Positions 1-6,721 of a stretch of 12,276 nucleotides of DNA are shown here, in pieces. Each line of letters begins with the position of its first letter. Position 1 is the stretch's first letter. The notes below the pieces were generated by a model that was not told the origin of the DNA, made no database searches, and worked only from the letters and a program-made list of their open reading frames with translations. The translations under genes were made by a program, and so were the position numbers. Origin of the DNA: Oscillospiraceae bacterium (GTDB lineage: Bacteria; Bacillota; Clostridia; Oscillospirales; Oscillospiraceae). The DNA lies in assembly GCA_012513005.1 (NCBI GenBank), contig JAAZCZ010000015.1:1-12276 (forward strand), written 5' to 3'.

Positions 1-1
1 A

Positions 2-77
2 TGGTCGGAGTGACAGGACTTGAACCTGCGGCATCCTGCTCCCAAAGCAGGCGCGCTACCATCTGCGCTACACCCCG
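2..77 (-). tRNA. tRNA-Pro, anticodon UGG, with encoded CCA
   Basis: Read on the minus strand this is a complete 76-nt cloverleaf. The 7-bp acceptor stem pairs CGGGGTG (71-77) with CACTCCG (6-12) with one G-U pair. Discriminator A and an encoded CCA follow at the left end. The anticodon stem CCTGC/GCAGG encloses the loop TTTGGGA, giving anticodon TGG (proline), and a T-arm GCAGG-TTCAAGT-CCTGT is present. One UGG species can read all four CCN codons through a modified U34. The gene points left out of the window, so further tRNAs may follow there. It is preceded by its own likely promoter and a leader hairpin. Confidence 0.97.
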
Positions 78-84
78 ATATTTT

Positions 85-116
85 CCGCAGGGCAAAAGCA
101 AAGCTTTGCCCTGCGG
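85..116 (-). other. 12-bp stem-loop at the predicted 5' end of the tRNA-Pro transcript
   Basis: CCGCAGGGCAAA (85-96) is perfectly complementary to TTTGCCCTGCGG (105-116), with an 8-nt loop. The promoter at 123-151 predicts a transcription start near position 116, so the primary transcript would begin with this hairpin, 7 nt before mature tRNA-Pro. On the minus strand the hairpin is followed by AAAA rather than a U-run, so it does not look like a standard intrinsic terminator. It could still slow read-through from the RNase gene, protect the 5' end, or affect RNase P processing. The structure is directly visible; the role is not known. Confidence 0.7.
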
Positions 117-122
117 TTTATG

Positions 123-151
123 ATTATACTATAATACTAAAATGTCTTCAA
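123..151 (-). promoter_or_regulatory. Sigma-A type promoter for tRNA-Pro
   Basis: On the minus strand a -35 TTGAAG (146-151) is followed after exactly 17 bp by a consensus -10 TATAAT (123-128). It lies between the RNase stop codon and tRNA-Pro and points at the tRNA, so the tRNA need not depend on read-through from the operon upstream. Confidence 0.7.
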
Positions 152-201
152 GTACAAATGTATATTGCCGGCATTAAATCTTTATCAAGGCTAATCGGCG
201 G

Positions 202-1812
202 CTACTGCTCTATATCGCGTCTTATTCTGTCAACATCAGCTGTCCAATGCCTTAAGTCTCTGTTGGGTCTGCCTATTGAAGCCTTGGCAAGTTTAAGCAG
301 TGCTTCGCAGGCACTAATAAACTTATGTAAAAATTCATTTTCATGTCCGGAAAATCCTTCAATCGGAGTCTTTACTATTGCTATTCCTTCAGTCAGTTTG
401 ACTACTTCGCCTTTCAGCAGATCATATTCAGTTCCGCTGTATGGAGCGAACGCATTTATTCCCAGTTCTTCATTTACAGTCTGTGCAAACTCGTCGCAGA
501 CTTCGTTGTCTCCGTGATTTACAAATATCTGCTTTGGCTTCTCTTTAAAGCCTGAAAGCCAATTTATAAGCCCTTTTTTGTCTGCGTGACCGGAAATACC
601 CGGGAGTATTGCAATTTCAGCATTGACTGCAATTTTTTCGCCAAAAAGCTTAACTTCGCTGATTCCCTCAACAAGCAGTCTTCCCAAAGTTCCTTCAGCC
701 TGGTATCCGGAAAACAAAATCGTACACTCACGCCTCCACAAATTGTGCTTCAAGTGATGTCTGATTCTGCCGGCATTACACATTCCTGATGCTGATATTA
801 TTACTTTAGGGCTTTTGTTGAAATTGAGCTCCTTTGAATCGTCACTTGAAAGCACAAGCTCTAATCCGTCAAATTCAAGAATATTTACACCGCTGTCGAG
901 TAGGGCTTTTGCCTCATCATCCAAGTATTTGGCATCTGCATTCATGAATATTTTGGTTGCTTGGGATGCAAGCGGGCTGTCTAAAAACACTTTGAAACCA
1001 TCGTGACCTTTTACTAAGCCACGCTCTTTTATTTCACGCATGAAGTAAAGCAGCTCTTGCGTTCTTCCGACAGCAAATGAAGGAATTACTAAATTTCCTC
1101 CCCTATCCAAAGTTTTTTGGATTTCTTCTGCCAGTAGCGACACTGAATCAATAGGCTCTGTGCTGTGAAGTCTGTTGCCATAAGTTGACTCTATTAGTAC
1201 ATAATCAGCACTTTCAACAAATGCCGGGTCTCTCAAAATAGGTTGGTTTGTGTTACCCACATCCCCTGAAAATACAATCTTTTTAGTTTCTCCGGCTTCT
1301 GTCAGCCAAACTTCAATGCAAGCTGAGCCAAGCAAATGCCCGACATCAGTAAAACGAGCCTCAACATCTTCAGAAACTCTAATTTTCTCAGCATATTTAC
1401 AGGGCTTCATGTTATTAAGCAACCCTTGCGCATCATCAATATCATATATTGGAAGAACCTCTGCCCCGCCTGCCCTTTTTTGTTTTCTGTTTTTATACTC
1501 AGCTTCAAACATTTGAATATGTGCCGAGTCTAAAAGCATAATATTTGCTAAATTGCAGGTATCTGTTGTTGCATACACGGGACCTTTAAATCCGTTCTTA
1601 TATAGCAATGGCAGATTTCCGGAATGGTCTATGTGAGCGTGTGTAAGTAATACAAAATCAATTTCTCCGGCATTCACAGGCAACTCTTGGTTTACAAACA
1701 TGTCTTTGCCCTGTTCCATACCACAATCAATTAAAAATCTTGAATGCTCGGTCTCAACATATGTCAAGCTGCCGGTGACTTCATGCGCAGCACCCAGGAA
1801 TGTAATTTTCAT
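202..1812 (-). CDS. beta-CASP metallo-beta-lactamase fold ribonuclease (YSH1/CPSF73-like)
   Basis: This 536-residue protein has all the marks of a beta-CASP RNA nuclease. The metallo-beta-lactamase core carries HAHIDH at residues 58-63, H159 in GHLLGSA and D184 in FSGDVG as zinc ligands. The beta-CASP insert starts with ESTYGNR near residue 208 and is followed by IPSFAVGRTQE, SASGMCNAGR and SGHAD (H409). H433 in NHGD is the last metal ligand of the RNA-metabolism domain. Bacterial relatives are cytoplasmic, zinc-dependent RNA endo/exonucleases. The last 50 residues are an extra helical tail of unknown purpose. The ATG start has AGAGG 7 nt upstream, and the gene lies only 19 bp after lepA, so it is the last gene of the xre-lepA operon. 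Its RNA target cannot be read from sequence. It is of the COG1236 type, not RNase J. Confidence 0.93.
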   Translation of the reverse strand: MKITFLGAAHEVTGSLTYVETEHSRFLIDCGMEQGKDMFVNQELPVNAGEIDFVLLTHAHIDHSGNLPLLYKNGFKGPVYATTDTCNLANIMLLDSAHIQMFEAEYKNRKQKRAGGAEVLPIYDIDDAQGLLNNMKPCKYAEKIRVSEDVEARFTDVGHLLGSACIEVWLTEAGETKKIVFSGDVGNTNQPILRDPAFVESADYVLIESTYGNRLHSTEPIDSVSLLAEEIQKTLDRGGNLVIPSFAVGRTQELLYFMREIKERGLVKGHDGFKVFLDSPLASQATKIFMNADAKYLDDEAKALLDSGVNILEFDGLELVLSSDDSKELNFNKSPKVIISASGMCNAGRIRHHLKHNLWRRECTILFSGYQAEGTLGRLLVEGISEVKLFGEKIAVNAEIAILPGISGHADKKGLINWLSGFKEKPKQIFVNHGDNEVCDEFAQTVNEELGINAFAPYSGTEYDLLKGEVVKLTEGIAIVKTPIEGFSGHENEFLHKFISACEALLKLAKASIGRPNRDLRHWTADVDRIRRDIEQ

Positions 1813-1831
1813 AATTATACCTCTTTAAATA

Positions 1832-3634
1832 CTAATCTCCGAGCCTGAGTACTGCCAAAAATGCTTCTGTCGGCATTTGAACATTTCCCAGCTGCCGCAT
1901 TTTCTTTTTGCCCTCTTTTTGCTTCTCTAAGAGTTTTTTCTTTCGTGTGATATCTCCGCCGTAGCACTTAGCTAAAACATCTTTTCTAAGGGCTTTTACC
2001 GTTTCTCTTGCAATTATTTTGCCGCCTATTGCAGCCTGCACCGGTATTTCAAACATCTGGCGCGGGATATTTTCTTTTAGCTTTTCACAAAGCTTTCTTG
2101 CTCTGCCGTATGCTTTCTCCTTATGCGCTATAAATGAAAGAGCATCTACCTTTTCTGCATTCAAGAGCAAATCTACTTTTACAAGCTCGGAAGCTTTATA
2201 TTCTGAAAATTCGTAGTCTAACGATGCATAGCCCTTTGTTCTGCCCTTTAGTGTGTCGAAAAAGTCGTAGATTATTTCGTTTAGCGGCAATATGTATCTT
2301 AGCTCAACCAGCCTCGAATCTAAATACTGCATGTCTTTATATTCACCGCGTCTCTCTTGGCAAAGTGGCATGATGTTTCCCACAAATTCCAGCGGTGTAA
2401 TGATTGAAGCTGAAACAAAAGGCTCATAAGCAGTTTGAATTTGGCTTGGATCCGGATAGTTGTGCGGGTTATCAACAAAAACAGTCTCGCCCTTTACAAG
2501 CTCAACCTTATAGACAACAGAAGGCAAGGTTGTAATTAGATTTAGGTCATACTCTCTTTCGAGGCGTTCCTGTATAACTTCCATGTGAAGCATACCTAAA
2601 AATCCGCAGCGAAAACCAAATCCGAGTGCAATTGAAGATTCTGCCTCATACGATAAGGAGGCATCGTTTAATTTGAGCTTTTCTATAGCTTCTCTTAGAT
2701 CTCCATATCTTGACCCATCTTCGGGGTAAATTCCGCAGTAAACCATTGGTCTTGCCGGGGCATACCCGGGAAGCGGAGTCTGTGTCGGATTGGATGCCTG
2801 CGTAACTGTGTCACCGACATGAGTATCCGAAACGTTCTTAATCCCTGCGGTAAAATATCCGACAGCTCCCGCAAGCAGGGCATCACAGCGTTCAAAGCTT
2901 GTCGGTCTTAGGTAGCCTGTCTCTAAGACCTTGTAAACCGCGCCTGTTGACATGAGTTTAATATCCATATCTTTTGCTATCTTGCCGTCGAAAACCCTTA
3001 TAAGGACTATTATGCCCTTGTAAGCATCGTACTGACTGTCAAATATTAGTGCTTTAAGCGGTGCATTTTCATCTCCCTTTGGTGCCGGCACCTTGCTCAC
3101 TATTTCTTCTAGCACAGCTTCAATGTTAATTCCGTTTTTAGCGGATATTTCCGGTGCATCCATTGCAGGCACGCCAATAATATCTTCAATTTCTGCCTTG
3201 GTTCTGGCTGTATCTGCTGCCGGTAAGTCAATTTTATTAACGATAGGCAATATCTCAAGGTCATGGCTCATTGCAAGATATGTATTTGCAAGTGTCTGAG
3301 CCTCTACTCCCTGTGAAGCATCCACAACAAGAAGTGCGCCCTCACATGAAGATAGGGACCTGCTGACCTCATAATTAAAGTCTACGTGTCCCGGAGTATC
3401 AATTAAATTTAGGGTATATTCACTGCCGTTTTTTGCTGTGTAGCTCATGCAAATTGCGCGAGCCTTTATTGTTATTCCGCGCTCTTTCTCCAAATCCATG
3501 TTATCTAAAATCTGCTCCTGCATGACTCGCTCTTCAACTGCTCCGCAGGCTTCGATAAGTCTGTCTGAAAGTGTTGATTTGCCGTGATCAATATGAGCAA
3601 TTATAGAAAAATTGCGGATATTTTCCTGCCTCAA
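1832..3634 (-). CDS. lepA: Elongation factor 4 (LepA), ribosome back-translocating GTPase
   Basis: The 600-residue product is a full-length LepA (family usually about 595-610). It is a ribosome-binding GTPase of the EF-G family, linked to rescue of stalled or mistranslocated ribosomes and to 30S biogenesis. Visible GTPase motifs are G1 AHIDHGKST (13-21), G2 RGIT (52-55), G3 DTPGH (79-83) and G4 NKID (133-136). The C-terminal end has the LepA-specific GGDITRKKKLLEKQKEGKKK block. The start codon is TTG at 3634-3632, supported by a strong GGAGGAG (3643-3649) 8 nt upstream and by the fit of MRQENIRNFSIIAHIDHGKS to the family N-terminus. Its first bases overlap the xre stop as TTGA, implying translational coupling. 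In many Bacillota lepA is followed by hemW and hrcA; here it is followed by an RNase. Confidence 0.98.
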   Translation of the reverse strand: MRQENIRNFSIIAHIDHGKSTLSDRLIEACGAVEERVMQEQILDNMDLEKERGITIKARAICMSYTAKNGSEYTLNLIDTPGHVDFNYEVSRSLSSCEGALLVVDASQGVEAQTLANTYLAMSHDLEILPIVNKIDLPAADTARTKAEIEDIIGVPAMDAPEISAKNGINIEAVLEEIVSKVPAPKGDENAPLKALIFDSQYDAYKGIIVLIRVFDGKIAKDMDIKLMSTGAVYKVLETGYLRPTSFERCDALLAGAVGYFTAGIKNVSDTHVGDTVTQASNPTQTPLPGYAPARPMVYCGIYPEDGSRYGDLREAIEKLKLNDASLSYEAESSIALGFGFRCGFLGMLHMEVIQERLEREYDLNLITTLPSVVYKVELVKGETVFVDNPHNYPDPSQIQTAYEPFVSASIITPLEFVGNIMPLCQERRGEYKDMQYLDSRLVELRYILPLNEIIYDFFDTLKGRTKGYASLDYEFSEYKASELVKVDLLLNAEKVDALSFIAHKEKAYGRARKLCEKLKENIPRQMFEIPVQAAIGGKIIARETVKALRKDVLAKCYGGDITRKKKLLEKQKEGKKKMRQLGNVQMPTEAFLAVLRLGD

Positions 3635-3939
3635 TGCTGTTTCTCCTCCAAAATTTCCGGTTCTTGTGAAGCTATTTCAAGAAGCTCCTCTGCCAGTTCC
3701 TTTAATGATCTTTTGTATTTAATACCGCTTTTTTCGCTACATCTGCCGAGCAGGTAATCTGCAGAGACATCATAGTAATCGCATATTTTTACAATAAACG
3801 ACAGCCCGGGTTCTCTGGCTCCGTTTTCATAGTGAGACAGCAAAGCCTGGCTTATCCCCAGCTCTGCAGAGACTACACGCTGGCTCTTTCCGGTTATACT
3901 GCGCAGAGCGCTGAGTTTTTTACAAAATGACTTATCCAA
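3631..3939 (-). CDS. Small XRE-family helix-turn-helix regulator, first gene of the lepA operon
   Basis: This 102-residue protein has a Cro/CI-type HTH domain. GKSQRVVSAELGISQALLSHYENGAREP (residues 17-44) covers the turn and recognition helix, and VSADYLLG (58-65) is the usual end of the five-helix domain. A charged acidic helix (78-102), probably for dimerisation, follows. The start is TTG at 3939-3937 with AAGGAG about 10 nt upstream; no in-frame ATG exists downstream, so a non-ATG start is required. It overlaps lepA by 4 bp and is the promoter-proximal gene. A 17-bp perfect palindrome over the promoter is the natural candidate operator, so negative self-regulation of the whole operon is inferred. 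No ligand domain is seen, so the inducing signal is unknown. Confidence 0.92.
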   Translation of the reverse strand: MDKSFCKKLSALRSITGKSQRVVSAELGISQALLSHYENGAREPGLSFIVKICDYYDVSADYLLGRCSEKSGIKYKRSLKELAEELLEIASQEPEILEEKQH

Positions 3940-3974
3940 TTTGTCTTAACTCCTTGTAGCTAAATGCACATGAT

Positions 3975-3991
3975 TAATACAATTTGTATTA
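3975..3991. promoter_or_regulatory. 17-bp perfect palindrome, candidate operator of the XRE regulator
   Basis: TAATACAATTTGTATTA consists of two 8-bp arms that are exact reverse complements around a single central base. It overlaps the -10 element (3988-3993) and the expected transcription start of the xre-lepA-RNase promoter. That is where a repressor dimer would block RNA polymerase. Symmetric sites with short arms are typical for small XRE proteins. Assignment to the XRE protein encoded next door is inference. Confidence 0.65.
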
Positions 3992-4016
3992 TACTATCAC
4001 TATAAATTTTTGTAAA
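3988..4016 (-). promoter_or_regulatory. Sigma-A promoter of the xre-lepA-RNase operon
   Basis: On the minus strand a -35 TTTACA (4011-4016) and a consensus -10 TATAAT (3988-3993) are separated by exactly 17 bp. The -10 ends 48 bp before the xre TTG start codon. The -10 is embedded in the candidate operator palindrome. Confidence 0.85.
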
Positions 4017-4046
4017 CTAATCAGATAAAATATATGCCCCTCGTGC

Positions 4047-4075
4047 TTGCAATACATAATACATGGTGATAATAT
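4047..4075 (+). promoter_or_regulatory. Extended -10 promoter of pta
   Basis: A -35 TTGCAA (4047-4052) and a -10 TAATAT (4070-4075) have 17-bp spacing, and TG at 4067-4068 gives an extended -10. The spacer holds a direct repeat AATACAT-AATACAT (4051-4064). The second copy, read as TAATACAT, matches 7 of 8 bases of one arm of the operator palindrome in the divergent promoter. The -35 elements of the two divergent promoters are about 30 bp apart. Confidence 0.65.
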
Positions 4076-4086
4076 TAACATAAATA

Positions 4087-4100
4087 ACGGCAGTTGCCGT
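4087..4100 (+). other. Short hairpin in the pta 5' leader
   Basis: ACGGC (4087-4091) pairs with GCCGT (4096-4100) around an AGTT loop. The hairpin would sit about 5 nt from the predicted transcript start and ends 4 nt before the GGAGG ribosome binding site. It may shield the 5' end; it is too small to call a riboswitch. Confidence 0.4.
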
Positions 4101-4117
4101 ATATGGAGGTTATTTAT

Positions 4118-5116
4118 ATGTTTGAGCTTTTAATCGATAAGCTAAAAAAAGAACCAAGGAAGATTGTTTACCCTGAAGGTACTGATGCCAGAATACTCGA
4201 AAGCGCTGCTCGACTTAAAGAAGGCGGTTTTCTTACTCCTATTTTAATCGGCAATAAAGATGAAGTTACGGAAGCTGCAAAAAAGGGCGGCTTTAATATT
4301 GAAGGCATAGAGATTATTGACCCTCTGCAGTATGAGGGCTTTGAGTCGCTTGTCGACACCATGGTGGAGCTTCGTCGCGGAAAAATGACACGCGAAGAGT
4401 GCACTGAGCTACTTAAAAAGAGCAACTATTTCGGCACAATGATTGTAAAAGTGGGTTTAGCTGATGCCCTTTTGGGGGGCGCTACCTACTCCACATCAGA
4501 CACAGTCAGACCTGCCCTGCAGCTGGTTAAAACTAAACCCGGTGCCCACTTGGTGAGCTCCTGCTTTATTATGGTGCGCGGCGAAGAGATGCTGTGCATG
4601 GGTGACTGCGCTATTAATATTAATTATGAGGATAACTTAGACAAAGAAGGAAATGTAGTATTTTCTGCCTCTGATAAGCTTGCAGAGGTCGGAGTTGAGA
4701 CTGCTAAAACTGCTGCTATTTTCGGTATGGATCCCAAGGTTGCATTCCTCAGCTTTTCAACTAAGGGTAGCGGCAAAGGCGCTATGGTTGATCTTGCCCG
4801 CAGTGCCTGCGAAAAGGCGCGTGCTTTGGCACCTGAGTTTGATATTGACGGTGAAATGCAGTTTGATGCTGCTGTTTCTCCTGTTGTCGGGCAGCTTAAA
4901 TTCCCCGGTTCTAAGGTTGCAGGTTATGCAAACACATTTATTTTCCCCGAGCTTCAATCCGGAAATATCGGATATAAAATTGCACAAAGGCTTGGCGGCT
5001 TTGAAGCTTTCGGTCCTGTTTTGCAGGGATTAAATGCTCCTATAAACGATTTAAGCCGTGGCTGCAACGCAGAGGAAGTATATCAAATGTCCATTATTAC
5101 GGCAGCATTAAAATAA
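4118..5116 (+). CDS. pta: Phosphate acetyltransferase (phosphotransacetylase)
   Basis: The enzyme interconverts acetyl-CoA plus phosphate and acetyl phosphate plus CoA in the cytoplasm. In fermenters it normally works with acetate kinase to make ATP and acetate. The chosen start is ATG 4118 because GGAGG (4105-4109) lies 8 nt upstream, giving 332 residues, the usual size of the short single-domain Pta. A longer reading from TTG 4094 would place its start inside the leader hairpin and is not supported. Family motifs are IVYPEGTDARI (16-26), FSTKGSGKG (213-221), DGEMQFDAA (244-252), FPELQSGNIGYKIAQR (276-291) and the active-site NDLSRGC (310-316). No acetate kinase gene follows; a hairpin ends the transcript, so pta is a single-gene unit here. 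It is divergent from the xre-lepA operon. Confidence 0.97.
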   Translation: MFELLIDKLKKEPRKIVYPEGTDARILESAARLKEGGFLTPILIGNKDEVTEAAKKGGFNIEGIEIIDPLQYEGFESLVDTMVELRRGKMTREECTELLKKSNYFGTMIVKVGLADALLGGATYSTSDTVRPALQLVKTKPGAHLVSSCFIMVRGEEMLCMGDCAININYEDNLDKEGNVVFSASDKLAEVGVETAKTAAIFGMDPKVAFLSFSTKGSGKGAMVDLARSACEKARALAPEFDIDGEMQFDAAVSPVVGQLKFPGSKVAGYANTFIFPELQSGNIGYKIAQRLGGFEAFGPVLQGLNAPINDLSRGCNAEEVYQMSIITAALK

Positions 5117-5130
5117 TAATTAAATATATT

Positions 5131-5167
5131 AATCCCCGACTTCCTGTTTTTTAGGTTGTCGGGGATT
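5131..5167 (+). terminator. Hairpin terminator between convergent pta and tdk
   Basis: AATCCCCGAC (5131-5140) pairs with GTCGGGGATT (5158-5167), a 10-bp GC-rich stem. An extra CCT/AGG pairing lies inside the loop. On the plus strand it is followed by TTGCTTTAATCAGATTTTATT, a weak U-rich tail 15 bp after the pta stop. It may also limit tdk transcripts from the other side, but that side lacks a U-run. Confidence 0.75.
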
Positions 5168-5185
5168 TGCTTTAATCAGATTTTA

Positions 5186-5770
5186 TTACTTTTTGCTCTC
5201 TTGTTTTCTAGTCTTTTCTTTCCAGCACTTGTGACACATTGCAACATACGAGTCGTTTCCCCCAACTAGTATCTGCCCGCCTTGAGTTACTACTTTGCCG
5301 TTTGAATCAATCCTAGCCGAAACTGTTGCTTTAGCTCCGCAGGAGCAAATTGTTTTTATTTCGGTCAAAGAATCAGCAAGCTCTAAAAGCCTTAATGAAC
5401 CCGGAAATGCATGGGTTAAAAAATCTGTTTTAAGTCCGAAACATAAAACCGGAACATCATAAAAATCAACCAGTTCACGAAATTCATCAATTTGGGCAGG
5501 AGTGAAAAAATTAGCTTCATCTGCAATAATTACATCATGTTTGCCTACTTCTTTATATTTTTCAATTATACTATCTGTTTCGTAAATGACATCCGCTTTT
5601 CTTTTTAGACCTATGCGGCTTTTTACTATGTCTACACCAGCTCTTGTATCTGTGCCCGGCTTTATCAGCCACACACTCATACCGCGCTCTTCGTAATTAA
5701 ACTGAGTTATTAAAGCCTGTGCTGTCTTTGAGCTGCCCATAACTCCGTATTTAAAATATAGTTTTGCCAA
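5186..5770 (-). CDS. tdk: Thymidine kinase, type II (TK1-like)
   Basis: It phosphorylates thymidine to dTMP with ATP in pyrimidine salvage. The 194-residue protein has the type II layout. A P-loop GVMGSSKT lies at residues 9-16, and KPGTDTR at 37-43. DEANFF at 84-89 carries the expected catalytic Glu85, and the lasso/zinc region has cysteines C142, C144, C179 and C182. Two details differ from the textbook pattern. The P-loop residue before Lys is Ser instead of Gly, and the first cysteine pair is CxC rather than CxxC. Both may be subfamily traits, since the rest is intact. The start is TTG at 5770-5768 with GGGGAG about 8 nt upstream; the next Met lies in the P-loop. It is divergent from deoD, convergent with pta, and transcribed alone. 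Confidence 0.95.
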   Translation of the reverse strand: MAKLYFKYGVMGSSKTAQALITQFNYEERGMSVWLIKPGTDTRAGVDIVKSRIGLKRKADVIYETDSIIEKYKEVGKHDVIIADEANFFTPAQIDEFRELVDFYDVPVLCFGLKTDFLTHAFPGSLRLLELADSLTEIKTICSCGAKATVSARIDSNGKVVTQGGQILVGGNDSYVAMCHKCWKEKTRKQESKK

Positions 5771-5846
5771 TACTATCTCCCCGTTTCAAAAAAGTGAACA
5801 ATTTCATTATCTTAAAGTTAAATCTGCTTAATAGTATATATGAAAT

Positions 5847-5875
5847 AATATAACACAAAATAACTAAATCGGCAA
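5847..5875 (-). promoter_or_regulatory. Probable tdk promoter
   Basis: On the minus strand TTGCCG (5870-5875) and TATATT (5847-5852) are 17 bp apart, matching 4/6 and 5/6 of the consensus. The -35 sits back to back with the deoD -35, only one base away, so the two polymerases should compete. The predicted leader is about 70 nt. Confidence 0.45.
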
Positions 5876-5876
5876 T

Positions 5877-5905
5877 TTGACAATCATATATGCAGGGCAT
5901 ATAAT
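5877..5905 (+). promoter_or_regulatory. Perfect consensus sigma-A promoter of deoD
   Basis: TTGACA (5877-5882), a spacer of exactly 17 bp, and TATAAT (5900-5905) match both sigma-A hexamers at every position. The start should fall near 5912, giving a leader of about 25 nt ending in GGAGG (5926-5930). No operator-like palindrome is evident on it, so high constitutive expression is the simplest reading. Confidence 0.9.
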
Positions 5906-5936
5906 TTACTTAGATTTTAATTTACGGAGGTGCAAA

Positions 5937-6650
5937 ATGGCAACAGCTCATATAACTGCAGAAGTAGGCGAATTTGCAAAAACAGTGCTTATGCCGGGAG
6001 ATCCCCTGCGCTCTTTATTTATTGCCGAAAAATTTTTAAGTGATGCTCGGCTTGTGAATAATGTTCGCGGTGTTCAGGGCTACACCGGCACGTGGAAGGG
6101 TCTTCCGGTTTCGGTTCAGGCATCGGGCATGGGAATTCCTTCAATTGGAATATATAGCTGGGAGCTTTATAATTTTTATAATGTTGAAAACATAATCAGA
6201 GTAGGAAGTGCGGGCGGTATTTCCGACAAGCTAAGGCTCATGGATGTTGTGGCAGCACAAGGTGCCTCAACTGACTCAAATTTTGCACATCAGTTTAATT
6301 TAAACGGAAGCTTTGCACCCATCGCTGACTGGGAACTACTTAGCACTTCTGTTGCTTGCGCCGCTGCCCGAGGGGTTAATATGAAGGTTGGGAATGTATT
6401 TTCCAGTGACAATTTTTATAATGACGGGGCTGACGGGGCTGACCAGTGGAAAAAAATGGGTGTATTGGCAGTTGAGATGGAGGCTGCAGGGCTTTACTTA
6501 ACTGCTGCAAGGGCTGGTAAAAGAGCTCTTTGTATTTGCACTATTTCAGATCACCTATATCGCCCCGAAGAACTTACTCCCGAGGAGAGACAAACATCTT
6601 TGACCGGTATGATTGAAATAGCCTTAGATACTGCTGCGAAAATGGGATAA
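5937..6650 (+). CDS. deoD: Purine nucleoside phosphorylase, DeoD (hexameric) type
   Basis: It cleaves purine (deoxy)nucleosides with phosphate to free base and (deoxy)ribose 1-phosphate in purine salvage. The start is ATG 5937, with GGAGG (5926-5930) 6 nt upstream. The frame is open back to a TTG at 5877, but that would begin inside the promoter. The 237 residues match the family length. Known E. coli DeoD active-site residues appear shifted by one: His5, Gly21, Arg25, Arg88 and Ser91 (phosphate), the VEMEAAG block with Glu180 and Glu182 (ribose), and Asp205 with Arg218 (base protonation). The residue 163-168 loop carries a small in-frame duplication, DGADGA. Together with the divergent tdk it forms a nucleoside-salvage pair. 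A bidirectional hairpin follows 18 bp after the stop. Confidence 0.97.
   Translation: MATAHITAEVGEFAKTVLMPGDPLRSLFIAEKFLSDARLVNNVRGVQGYTGTWKGLPVSVQASGMGIPSIGIYSWELYNFYNVENIIRVGSAGGISDKLRLMDVVAAQGASTDSNFAHQFNLNGSFAPIADWELLSTSVACAAARGVNMKVGNVFSSDNFYNDGADGADQWKKMGVLAVEMEAAGLYLTAARAGKRALCICTISDHLYRPEELTPEERQTSLTGMIEIALDTAAKMG
6423..6440 (+). repeat. 9-bp in-frame tandem duplication inside deoD
   Basis: GACGGGGCT occurs twice head to tail, giving Asp-Gly-Ala-Asp-Gly-Ala in the loop after SSDNFYN. The reading frame is kept and all active-site residues lie elsewhere. Confidence 0.8.
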
Positions 6651-6668
6651 AAATAAATTATTATTATA

Positions 6669-6705
6669 AAAACGCTCCGACACTTTTTTCATGTCGGAGC
6701 GTTTT
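6669..6705. terminator. Bidirectional terminator between deoD and the oligoendopeptidase gene
   Basis: A perfect 14-bp stem, AAAACGCTCCGACA (6669-6682) with TGTCGGAGCGTTTT (6692-6705), encloses a 9-nt loop. The A4/T4 ends give a U-tract in either direction, so it can end both deoD on the plus strand and the four-gene minus-strand cluster that finishes at 6722. Confidence 0.92.
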
Positions 6706-6721
6706 ATATTATGTATGATAA

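Noticed and set aside
85..116. Hairpin read as an ordinary terminator of the RNase operon
   Set aside because: In the direction of transcription it is followed by AAAA, not a U-run, and a promoter points into it. A weak terminator role is not excluded.
20..517. Plus-strand open frame across tRNA-Pro and the RNase gene
   Set aside because: It runs through the tRNA and antisense to a clearly coding gene, has no ribosome binding site, and shows no protein-like pattern.
4094..4117. Longer pta start at TTG 4094
   Set aside because: It lies within the leader hairpin with no ribosome binding site, while ATG 4118 has GGAGG at the right distance and matches the family N-terminus.
5877..5936. Longer deoD start at TTG 5877
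   Set aside because: This TTG is part of the -35 box itself; ATG 5937 with GGAGG fits the family start and residue numbering.
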